This document shows, piece by piece, positions 24,658-34,694 of a stretch of 64,000 nt of DNA (position 1 is the stretch's first letter; every line of letters starts with the position of its first letter). A model generated the notes under the pieces. It made no database searches. It saw nothing but the letters and a program-made list of their open reading frames with translations, and was not told the DNA's origin. The position numbers were made by a program, and so were the translations under genes. Source of the stretch: Panaeolus papilionaceus (taxonomy: Eukaryota; Basidiomycota; Agaricomycetes; Agaricales). The stretch covers positions 1,054,001 through 1,118,000 of the forward strand of contig JADNRZ010000009.1 of the NCBI GenBank assembly GCA_015501605.1, read 5' to 3'.

Positions 24658-26366
24658 ATGCGTTGGCTCAGTCTTTTCTCTCTTCTCCCCGCCTTTGCCT
24701 CTGTGACTGCTCAGGTCGGACCTGGCTATGTTACAGGAAATACAGCGGTACATGACCCTACGATGTGCAAGGACAACTCCGGAACTTACTATGTCTTTTG
24801 CATGTCTCTTCCTTGTTTACTTTGAACAAAAGTCACTGACATATTCTATTTGACAAGCCACGGCTCCTGGCATTGAGATTAGGACATCTAGAGATCGCAC
24901 AGCTTGGACTTTAATCGGAAGGGTTTGGCCTAATGGGGCTTCTTGGACGGATCAATACACCGGAACGTCTAACGGGTATGTAAGGACCAACTCCTTTTCC
25001 CTCCAAAGTTAGCTGATCGGCAACCATGAAGTAATCTTTGGGCGCCTGATTGCACTTATATCAACGGGCAATTCATCGTGCGTTCAAGCTGTTATTTTAT
25101 TAACAATTTTAATGACCAGAGATTTCTTAGCTTTATTACTCGGCGTCGAGCTTTGGCTCCCAAAAAGTGAGCTTTATAACCCTTAACCCAAGCCGTAAAC
25201 CAACCACACCCCTTCTCTGCAGTCTGCAATCTTTTTAGCCAAGTCTTACTCTGGACAGCCAGGTATTTGTCCTTTAAAGTACTACATATTATTTATTATT
25301 TATTATTATAATTTAGGCAGCTTCTCAAATGAGGGTCTTGTCACATCTACGTCAAGTTCCAACAATTACAATGTAGGTTCCTACTTTACTATCACGGTGA
25401 CACAGGCGCTTAAATATTTCCTTGTGATAGGCTATTGATCCAAAGTACGCGTTACTAAGCTGATTGCATTGGCGTGATTTTCTAACGCTTGTGATTTTCG
25501 CTTTCCCTAGCCTTTTGATCGGTACATTTCCGTAGCTGGGGACATGTCCCGTTTTAGTCATGCTTTGGCTGATTTTGCTCGTTTGTTCCAGACAATGGCC
25601 GCTGGTACCTTTCCCTCGGCAGCTTCTGGACAGGTATCAAATCCATGGACATCAACCCTTCGACTGGAAAGCTCTCAAGCTCCGCCGTCACCGCGCTTGC
25701 ACAGCGCACTGCTGCCAGCGGCGCGATCGAGGCGAGCTCAGTCTTCAAGTATGGTAACTACTTTTATTTGTTCACTTCGTGGGACAAGTGTTGCAGCGGG
25801 ACGAGCAGTACATATAACATCCGTGTTGGACGGTCGAGCAGGCAAGTTATGCGATTTCATGACTAACTTCACGATGATGACCGTTGGGATATCCCAATCA
25901 CCGACACCTGTAGCCCAACAGGTGGGTTTGTCGATAAATCCGGTGTTGCACTGACATCAGGAGGAGGAACCCTCGTCCTCGGAAGCCACGGAAACGTAAG
26001 CTTGAATCCCTTCGTTAAGCCATACCTGGTACGATTATGACTCCCGCAGGTCATTGGCCCCGGCGGACAGGACCTCATGATGGACGGAGATGGTCCTATT
26101 CTGATCTACCGTGAGTGCGCTCAGATTGGCCCAGGAAACTCTGACGCAGGTCCTCCTGTTTCAGACTACTACACCCCGTCTGGCAGCTTCGTGAGTACCG
26201 GAAACCATAGACCCAAGGCTTAAACTAACTAGATAATGTCACACGCACCGTATAGCTCGGCATTAACCGCCTCGACTTTTCCAGTGGATGGCCTGTGAGT
26301 ATTGGTTAACGCCTTGTTATCTTGAGAACATGAGAAACTAAAGCATTATATTAGGCCGTCGTCTAG
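24658..26366 (+). CDS. Secreted GH43 arabinan endo-1,5-alpha-L-arabinosidase
   Basis: The predicted enzyme cleaves alpha-1,5-linked arabinan of plant pectin outside the cell. A clear signal peptide (MRWLSLFSLLPAFASVTA) is followed by GPGYVTGNTAVHDPTMCKD, where Asp33 fits the GH43 catalytic base. Splicing gives YYVFSTAPGIEIRTSRDRTA, SNGNLWAPDCTYINGQFILY, YSASSFGSQKSAIFLAKS, NAIDPNLLIDNGRWYLSLGS with the pKa-modulating Asp, SGAIEASSVFKYGNYFYLFT with the catalytic Glu, and VIGPGGQDLMMDGDGPILIY before FSSGWPAVV at the end. Around a dozen very short exons are required. Two introns use GC donors: 24800..24857 (GCATGT) and 25842..25913 (GCAAGT). The gene looks intact. It ends 166 bp from the converging DUG2 stop. 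Confidence 0.9.
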
Positions 26367-26532
26367 AAATAGAACATCGAGAATCTGTGAGGGGAGACTA
26401 CCCGCAGTCAAATTTAGATATCAGTTGGCAGTGGTGTATACTTTTGCTGCATGGCCTCACGTGATGCTGCGCAAACAAGTATGTGATCAAATTGGCAAAA
26501 CGGGAAACTTGAAGCGCTGGTCTACTGTCAAC

Positions 26533-29500
26533 TCATCCTTTGTGCGCGATCTGCGTTAAAAACCGGGCTACCACCTCCATCCCTTTGTGCAAGTTGAGCA
26601 AGGATATTCTTTCGTTCGGGAGATGTGCTTGGTCCTATCATGTTTTATGAGTTGACAGATGAAATGATTGGAACCGATTAAACTCTAGGAGCATGTAAAG
26701 ATAGACGTACTGTGCTTTGACCCATGGGCAAGTGTAGAGCGTGACACCCAAACACCTTCTCAAGATACGGCACCGATGGAATTGACTGTGAATGTAATGA
26801 GGGGCGGTTATCTCACAAGTAAAAAAAAGAAACAAATTTTACTCACTCCTCCCTCGCGGATACGGAGGGGTTCTTGACCCCACTCTTCGTGGACTGCAGT
26901 CTCTAAGCATTTAAACCACCGATCGTCGAACTTCCCCAACCACCAGTCTGCTGTTTGCTCAATGTTGACCTAGATCAGCAGAAACAGGGTAATTGAGTTG
27001 GGATTCTCGAGGAGAAGTCGCATCGTATTACCGTGAGTTGATTCGGTGAACCCAGCTGATCAAATGACTTTTGTAGATGCTGGCAAAGCAGCTTCACGAT
27101 CGTATCCAGGTCTTGATCCGGAACGATGCGTACGGAGATTTGAGCTTTAACAGTCCCAGGAATGACCGTAGCGTCTGTTGGAATTGGGAGGGTCGCATCA
27201 GTGACCCAGAATAACCATACGCCAAATATAGGTCATGGGTATTTCAACATACTCTTCGGACCGGAAATCTCAATGCTATGAACCGTGAGCGAGGGTTCTC
27301 TCCATCTTGATTCAAGAAGAGTTGCAGATTTATGAACGACCTTGGATATCATTTGGTAGGATTTCTTCTCTTCCTCCGTTTCTGGTAGTACTTGGTCGTC
27401 TAATGGGAAGTCAGTTCAACAAACCGCGACGAACGGCACACGACAAAAGCGCACAAAACCCTGGGATCTGGATCTGTTTTGTGGTGCCAACAAGGGTGGA
27501 CAGAACTTTAACCCTGATTCAAAACAAAGTCAGGAAATATGTTTTCACAGAGTGTGTAAGAACGCACATATCAATCATAGGTTCTGCTACAGCTCCCCCT
27601 TCAATACCAGAGTGAAGGTCAGGCCGATCATTACTGATCTTGTGGATTATGTGAGTATGGCATTGACGGGGATTTCAGCACATGCTTACCTCGACGGAGC
27701 AATGAATTACCCCTCGTAGGCCATATGTGATACAAGGCCTATCATCTGTGATCCAGGTGGAATTGCTATGGCACCCCATTATCGGTCATTCGTTGCAGGA
27801 TCTAGAAGTATTTCGAGATGGTTACATACCTCACCAGGATCGCATCGATATTGCCGATTCGAGACTGGTAAAACGTCTGAGAGAATTCAAGCTACGGAAT
27901 CAATAGATGTGCTTGCCTTATGCTTTTTGACTGTGTCAGCAAATCCCGTACTCCCGCTTTCCGCCTCACCCTCAATCAAAAATATCAAGTCCACATCGAG
28001 AGCTCTGCGTGTTAGAAGGTCTGCTGCTGCGCACGCAATAGCAACGATGGGCCCTTTGTTGTCTGTCACCCCTCTACCATAAAGGTAACCATTGCGACCG
28101 CTCAGTTGGAACGGTTCTGAATTCCAGCCTTCTGAAGGCGCCGTGATCACATCGTAGTGTCTGGAAAGGGGATAATATTAAATGCAAAGGAAGGAAATTG
28201 AGGAGAATTGCCACCAACCCATAGAAGAGAATGCGAGGTTTCGGTTTATCTCCTATTGACCCCTCAAATTTAGCGAGTACAATCGGGTTGTTGCCTTCGC
28301 CGGTAGCCAACTGTATTCGATAGAAAAAGGTCAATATCGGGTCAGTAACCGACCCCAACCACTGACCAAAGAGGTATGTGCGCCCAACTGGCCAAGGCAT
28401 TTTTTCAGCCACACAGCTGCTTGTCGACAGTCTTCTTTATGAGAAAATTCCGAGCTGACGCTTGGGATAGAAACAAAGTTGGTAAGAGCATAAAGCATCG
28501 TATCTGTGACCCATATTAGACGAAGTTTGAACAGAGGCGTTTTAAAAGTACCATATATAGATCCGGTGCCGATGCATGACCGATTACTATGTCCAATGTC
28601 TCCATCTACTGGGCTGGGGCGTGTTCTAGGTAATCGAACTTCCCAAACCTTTTGTTCATGACTATTTAGCTCACTACACCTTGATGGCAAACGTGAAAAG
28701 AGACGAACTTTTATGTTGTCATCGTTACTTCCAGTTAGCAGATAGTAGCCTTGATTGTTCCCGATACGGTCTCTTGATGCAACGATAGATGAAAGAGCAA
28801 TGCCCTCATGTGCCTTCCAAGATGCGGTGCAATCAAAGGATGCTGACCACCGCTTGAGTTTGAATTAGTGTTGTCTAATAAACTGGCAGTTTCAAAGAAA
28901 CGCACGTTGACCCAACCATTCGCTGACGATGTGTAGAGATCGGTTCCAAGCATGGTCATAGATATGATGTCGATCCCCTGGACGAGTCAAAATAAACTCA
29001 TTGAAGTGGAGAGACGAAATTACCTCATGTACAATAATCGTGCGCACCAGTGTCTTGGTCTCCAAATCTAGGACCTTGACATATCCATCTTGGCATCCAG
29101 CATAGATGGTGTCATCCCGAGATACGATTGCTAGTATTGCCCCCTGGTTGCAAGGGAATTCATGAACGAGCTGAGGTACGACGTTACTACAGTCCCAAAG
29201 CTAGAAGGGAATTTCAGTCAACTGAAAATCATACGAAGGCGATAAATCACGGACCTTGACAGATTCGTCACCACTACCCGTGGCCAGCTGCACAGATGGA
29301 CCGCTTGGATTCAGCATGGCCATACAGTAGACGTATCCATAATGAGCAGAATCTATGACGTTGGCAGAGGGAATGTTGAGGTAATATGCAGGGGAAGACG
29401 AATCGGAAACATTATCGGAGTCGGGAGTGCCACGTCCAGGCCTGCTTGCATTGTTATTCGCATTGAGATCAGCCGGTTTGCGTTCATGCTGTGGATAGCT

Positions 29501-30287
29501 GTCAAAAAATTTGTGTATCCTTCGGGATTGAACCAAAGGTGTGGCCGCCCCACTTGGTGAGGATGATGGTACGTTATCGCCCATGGACGATGAAGAATCT
29601 GATCTAGAGATGGGGTCCAGGAAGTTGAACCATTGCAAGGAGGTGTTCTGGCACCCGACATAGATGGTTTGAAGAGCGGAAGACCAAGCAAGTGAATATA
29701 GATCCCCTGCACCGTTCTCGAGGTATGGGTCGATTACATAGAGAGCTTGCAGAGATTTTGTGCACCAGACCTATGATTCGCGGTAAGAATTGAAGCATGC
29801 GAACAGGATGATTCGAAAAAAAAAACAAACGCGGATAGTACTATCTCCTGTGTAGTAATGATACAATCAGACATAGGTAAAACGATCTCCGAGCGCCACG
29901 TACCAGATGAACTTATTAGCCAATCCTTGTCTTTGGCATATTCTAGTGCAAGGACACTGCCAGTATGACCACGCATAGTGTGTTTCAGCCTGAATGTCCG
30001 TTTGTCCCATACCTAACGAAAGTAAATGAGTGCAAGTCAGAGGACTCAGGGAGGGAAGGCAGCACGGAAATGTCCTGATTTTGGGTACCGGAGAAAATGT
30101 AGTTGTCACTGGCGGCGAGACTAAGAACAGAGCTGCGACTGGACTCGCTCAAAGAGTGAACAAGAAGTGGAGAAGATTCTTCGGATTGAAGACCTCTGCT
30201 AAGGGATGCTGGTTTACTCATAAGTTTGGTCGTCATTGAGTGAAGAGAAGAAGGAGTCATACAAATCGGCAGTTTGTGGAAGTCCAT
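26533..30287 (-). CDS. DUG2: Glutathione degradosome subunit Dug2 (WD40 + M20 peptidase fold)
   Basis: The N-terminal half is a WD40 propeller: ASDNYIFSGTQNQDISVWDK, MRGHTGSVLALEYAKDKDWL, QLATGSGDESVKVRD and others. The C-terminal half is an M20-family peptidase fold: RILFYGHYDVITAPSEGW, YGRGVTDNKGP, LIEGEAESGSTGF, DWWLGKFDDRWFKCLETAVH, REGGSIPSVPYLEKVFGC, and STDQAHLPNERISLLNLHKG near the stop at 26533. This fusion is diagnostic of Dug2, which with the amidotransferase Dug3 cleaves glutathione in the gamma-glutamyl-independent fungal pathway. Metal-ligand positions His, Asp, Glu and the C-terminal His are kept, but the general-base Glu of the E-E-x-G-S motif is Ala (codon GCG). Yeast Dug2 is reported to lack peptidase activity, consistent with this. 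Many introns; exon edges in the middle are approximate. Confidence 0.9.
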
Positions 30288-30512
30288 TTCGGAGTAATAG
30301 AGAGGGGACCTTAACGTTAACCAAAAAATGTTGTTAGCTTGATTGATAAAATCAAATGACAGGAATAATGCAAGCTGCCTTTGGATAAATTTAAAGACTT
30401 TTATAAAGTTTTATTATCAGTTATAAAATTTGCAGGTAATAAAATTATTTGAGAGTAAGGTGGATATGTAGTAGTGGTAGTAGTAATGAATAGACAGACG
30501 TGCTTAGCTTAA

Positions 30513-32213
30513 GCAATTGCGTCAATTACATTCTTAGCAGCTAATTATCGCCCAATTAGGAAATTTGTCATTTCACCTGATCAACCACTCATTCTTCCTT
30601 CTTCCACTGGAACCAAAGGGATCTCTGGTCTCGATAAATGGGTAAACAATTACCTTGCCTTTAAAACTCTTTTAAATGCTAAACTATACACTGGCTTTAT
30701 AGTTGCTGGCTCTAACGCTAATTCGAGACCAGGTCCATCCCCACAAAAACGCAAAAAACATATCAAGCCAGCTGTCAAGGCCCTTGTAGATTTGAGGAAT
30801 GCAGGAAAAAAGACATCATTGAATCGAAACTCATATGCCTCAGAGGATTCCGACTCAGATGGGACCCCCCCACCATCCATACTCGTTGCGTTGGCCCGTG
30901 TTGGAAAGACGTTTAGCAAGGACAAGGGAGCCGACAAGGGCAAAGGAAAGGCAAAAGGTCTGTATGAGTTACCTTCTGCTTTGCGACACGTTCTTAAACA
31001 TCTATTTCTTTATATAGTGAGGAAGAGACTTAACAAACCCGAACATCATGCGGATATCATCGAATTATCCGATTCAGATTCTTCTATCAAGCACCGCCCA
31101 AAGAAGCGCGCAAAGATGTCTGCCCAAGAAAAAACAAATGACGTTATAGACCTTTGCTCAGATGAGGATGAGCGACCGAGGAGAGTTGGCGGTTCTTCAA
31201 GCTCGAGAGAAAATGCTGTTCTCGTGTTGACAAGTGACGACGAACAGGTAACAGCACCCCCCGAGCCCTCCCCCACCCCGTTTTCCTCGCCAGAAAGGGG
31301 AAAAAAGACCAAGTCTGTCCAACCCCGTCCATTGTCACCTCTGTTACCATCGTATCCTCCTCGACCTTTCAAGGCTGCCCTTTCCCTTTTCAGTGAGGAA
31401 CATCGATCTGAGCAAGCACCATCATCAATTGCTTCGTTTCAGGCGTCACCAAGGCCTGGCAAACGGAAACGGCTAACCCAACAAGATTATATTACCGCAT
31501 TCGAGTCAAAACGAAACACCACAAGCTTCACCTTTTCCTCTCCTTTCCTGTCATCTCGATCCAACTATGGGATGTGCGCACAGCAAAGAACATACAATAT
31601 CAAATACTCCAATGATTCTGTTAGCCCCCCTTTACTCACCCAGGCCCTTTTCTCAAGTACTGTTGCAACCATGAAAGTGCGGCCTATTCAAACCCACGAC
31701 GACGCTCTGCAAATCAAGTCCTCGTCCATAAATTTAGGTGGAGCGCCACCCGATACTGAGTTACGACCAACTGACAATCAAGCCCCCTCGAGTGGAACTG
31801 TAGAAACACTAACTATTATTCAGACGGAAGCAGAAGCTGCACAAAGCACAGATTCAGGTTCTCGGCCTTTAATGGGATCCGAAATGATGAATGTCGACTC
31901 ACAAGTCGAGGGAAGTACCTCTGATGTATGCCCTCGACTACCTCTTCCTGCGTCATCATCTCTCCCTAAGAAGCACCCACCGGATATGGTCACTTTACCA
32001 GCTCCAGAACAGGAGGCCTTCGTGGAATCAAGAGTTGCATCTGTTAAGCTATGCAGTCAGGGATCTCAGTTACGACGATCCCTTTCAGTGCTTCACATAG
32101 ACGCTGCCAGGTTGACAGCGTCTGCAATTCTGGCTTCCCCGATGGACTGGGCTAGTGACGATGAGTTGTCACTTTCTGACCTCGAGCTCGGATATCCCGA
32201 ACCTGAATCTTAG
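30513..32213 (+). CDS. Unrecognised disordered protein (5' end unresolved)
   Basis: I do not recognise this gene. A frame is open without a stop from 30513 to the TAG at 32211..32213, with an in-phase 60-nt intron at 30958..31017. The start of the frame looks coding (GTKGISGLDKWVNNYLAFKT, LYTGFIVAGSNANSRPGPSP) but contains no in-frame ATG before the middle of the gene, so a first exon upstream, probably joined at the TTCTTAGCAG acceptor near 30540, is missing. The rest is disordered: Lys/Gly-rich (DKGKGKAKG), acidic SUMO-interaction-like patches (IIELSDSDSS, DVIDLCSDEDE, VLVLTSDDE), then a long Ser/Pro region. Hydrophobic-acidic patches of this kind can bind SUMO, so a nuclear chromatin or SUMO-pathway role is possible, but this is only inference. 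Confidence 0.6.
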   Translation, partial: AIASITFLAANYRPIRKFVISPDQPLILPSSTGTKGISGLDKWVNNYLAFKTLLNAKLYTGFIVAGSNANSRPGPSPQKRKKHIKPAVKALVDLRNAGKKTSLNRNSYASEDSDSDGTPPPSILVALARVGKTFSKDKGADKGKGKAKGLYELPSALRHVLKHLFLYIVRKRLNKPEHHADIIELSDSDSSIKHRPKKRAKMSAQEKTNDVIDLCSDEDERPRRVGGSSSSRENAVLVLTSDDEQVTAPPEPSPTPFSSPERGKKTKSVQPRPLSPLLPSYPPRPFKAALSLFSEEHRSEQAPSSIASFQASPRPGKRKRLTQQDYITAFESKRNTTSFTFSSPFLSSRSNYGMCAQQRTYNIKYSNDSVSPPLLTQALFSSTVATMKVRPIQTHDDALQIKSSSINLGGAPPDTELRPTDNQAPSSGTVETLTIIQTEAEAAQSTDSGSRPLMGSEMMNVDSQVEGSTSDVCPRLPLPASSSLPKKHPPDMVTLPAPEQEAFVESRVASVKLCSQGSQLRRSLSVLHIDAARLTASAILASPMDWASDDELSLSDLELGYPEPES

Positions 32214-32608
32214 GGCCATTGAATGTAGGATCATAATGACCTTCATTATTAGAGTGCTATCTGTCGTAGCGGTGAATTCCAAGCCTCTAATTACTCATTA
32301 CTATTTGTTTTTCGTTTTGGAGTTATGCTTTATTCTGAAATCCGAGTCATACTACGTACTGTTCCATACCTTGCATATATACTTAGCTGCACACTCACTG
32401 TATCTATACTCGCTATATTTGCAAATTGCAAATTAGTTCTCGTTTCAAGTTGTTCATGGCAAGTGTGACGTCAGATACAACCCCTGAAATTTAATTCCCA
32501 CACGTATGTTCCGAACATATTTGACCACTACTATCGCTGTTGACCTGGTATCTTTTCTGAACTGGTATATACCCCTCATCTTAGTATTATACCCAACAAT
32601 TTACCGCT
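32214..32608. other. Intergenic region upstream of CLYBL-type gene
   Basis: About 400 bp, AT-rich, between two plus-strand genes. It should contain the 3' end of the disordered-protein gene and the promoter of the lyase gene. No further feature was identified. Confidence 0.45.
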
Positions 32609-34180
32609 ATGTTATCTGTCAACTGGCTGTCGGTATGCAATAGTATGCGACTTACGCGAATCACTCGTGTATCCGCCTCCAGCATTTGCAGCACGTCTTT
32701 TCAATCTGGGAGACACTACTACTCTGTCAACTGTGCAAACAAGCAATCTTCCGAACCTGTGAATCCTTTGAAGAGATCATACTTATATGTTCCCGCTGCT
32801 TCGGATAGAATGTTGACCAAGTCGGTGGGAGTCGGTGCTGATGTTCTAATTTATGACCTGGAGGATAGCGTCCCACCATCAGCAACCGATAAAGTCAATG
32901 CTCGTTTGAGGTTAAAAAAGTTCCTCCAAGTGTGTTTTACCTCTTCACTTTATTCTAATGTTTCCAGATTTATGTCATGCAGGACAGTGCAGACTCCTTG
33001 CAGACACTGCATGTTGCTGTGAGGACAAACGATATTTCCACGCCCTTTTTTCAAGACGACGTCGCCGAGATTGTGAATACATATCAATTATATATACTAA
33101 TAACTTTACTTATTCACTCCCTTCTTAGCTTTCTAGCCCCCTCGTCAGGTCACTTGTCATACCCAAGCTTCACTCTGCAGCAGATCTCGACATTGTTTCT
33201 GAACAAGTCTTCAAAGCGCGCCAGAACTCTCTGACATACAGTGCACCATTGGCCCTTGTACCTAGTATTGAAAGTGCAAGAGCAATGGTCAACTTAACAT
33301 CAATTGCTAGCTGGAAATCAAACCACGATCCCATGCGCGGCGGAAAGCTGGGAACCTTGTTGGTATGGGTCTAAAGTTTCGCCTTTGAAGATGGATGTAT
33401 ACTCATCAACACCAATTCATGTCCATATAGTTTGCAGCAGAAGATTGTTGGTCTAAAAATATTCCGTGGTCATCACTACCGCTGACTTTGACTCGGCTTC
33501 TGGCGTCTATGCCTATTTTCAGATTGCGCAGACACAGGCATAATTCGTACACCTTCACGCACAGAACTCCTCTTCACTCGCTCTCAAATAGTAATCACTG
33601 CTAAAGCATTTGGTCTGGGTGCTGTTGACATGGTGAGACTGATTCGCATCCATTGATCTTCTTTAAACGAGATTATTTATTGCACATTCAGGTTTGCATT
33701 GATTACGCCAAAGGGCTAGATGTTCTCCGAGATGAGAGCGTCGAGGCCCGCAGGCTTGGCTTCACAGGAAAGGTGAGAAAAAAAGTCTTTCAATCAAATA
33801 GTTGTGCTATATCCATTTCTTGCTATTAGCAAGCTATCCATCCTACCCAGGTAACCACAATCAACGAGACATTTGTCCCAACAAAGTCAGGTAATAATTA
33901 AATGACCGGGTGTCTTGCCCAACATGAACACTGATCACATCTGTGGTCTAGAAATATTACGAGCAGTCAAAATCCTCAATGCCATGTCTGCAGCGCATAA
34001 GTCATTGAAGGGTGCAACACAGTTGGATGGGCAAATGATTGACGCACCCATGATCAAACAGGTACTCTGATATTACTACATAGTCAGGTGACTCACCTCG
34101 TTAATTCGGTTTCACTTTAGGCATCGATTATAGTGAATGCCGCCAAACAAGCGGGTTTGGAAATACCTGCACTAGCCTAG
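32609..34180 (+). CDS. CLYBL/HpcH-type CoA-ester lyase (citramalyl-CoA lyase-like)
   Basis: The family includes mitochondrial CLYBL, which splits citramalyl-CoA to pyruvate and acetyl-CoA. After a probable mitochondrial presequence (MRLTRITRVSASSICSTSFQ follows the first Met) come the TIM-barrel blocks: LKRSYLYVPAASDRMLTKSV, DVLIYDLEDSVPPSATDKVN, HVAVRTNDISTPFFQDDV, VRSLVIPKLHSAADLDIV, LALVPSIESARAMVNL, FAAEDYCADTGIIRTPSRTE, KAFGLGAVDMVCIDYAKGLD, LGFTGKQAIHPTQV and the C-terminal helices to IPALA. Arg, Glu and Asp residues for Mg2+/CoA binding in ESAR, DLEDSV and AAEDYC are present. Nine exons; all introns inspected are GT..AG. A CoA-transferase that could supply the upstream substrate lies 6.5 kb away. 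Confidence 0.88.
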
Positions 34181-34694
34181 GAGTAAGAACAGCTTTGAGA
34201 GAGGGGAAATATATATAAATTGTATTCAATATCACTCAAAAAAACTGGTGCTCACTTATTCATACAAGGGGGTGGAGGGCTGGTGCCATGATGTGGTTAT
34301 AGGCACTGTCGGCGGGAGTCATCAGTGCTAGTTGAGTATGTGCTATCACTAGTTGACTGTTGGGAAAGTGGTTAAATGACTTGCTGAGCTCTTGAGCTGT
34401 GGGATTGCCCCCCTACTTAAAATATCCGTGTGTCAGAAATCATCACAGAAGTTCTCGAAAGCAAACAAGTCCTGGATGAGCGCTTCACAAATTCAGTGAC
34501 GAACATAGCCACATGCGCGTCTGTTACATAATTGCAAAGATGACCCCGTGCATGACTCAAGAGTCTGTTAGCTCCCATTCTGGTAACTCTACCAGCTTGA
34601 TCAACGACATCACCCTCAACCTACCTTTTTCTCTGGGTGTGCACTGTCACAGCACACATCTCTAGTGGGCAGCTCCGACCACGACTTTCACGTT
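34181..34694. other. Intergenic region upstream of PRP2
   Basis: About 510 bp between two plus-strand genes. I saw no convincing coding frame, RNA gene or repeat; the PRP2 promoter and 5' leader should lie here. Confidence 0.45.

Noticed and set aside
25285..25320. ATTTATTATTTATTATT simple repeat as an element
   Set aside because: It sits in an AT-rich GH43 intron just before the acceptor; ordinary intron composition.
22268..30287. Biosynthetic gene cluster (ADH, GH43, DUG2, SDR)
   Set aside because: No backbone synthase (PKS, NRPS, terpene synthase) is present and the genes belong to unrelated pathways.
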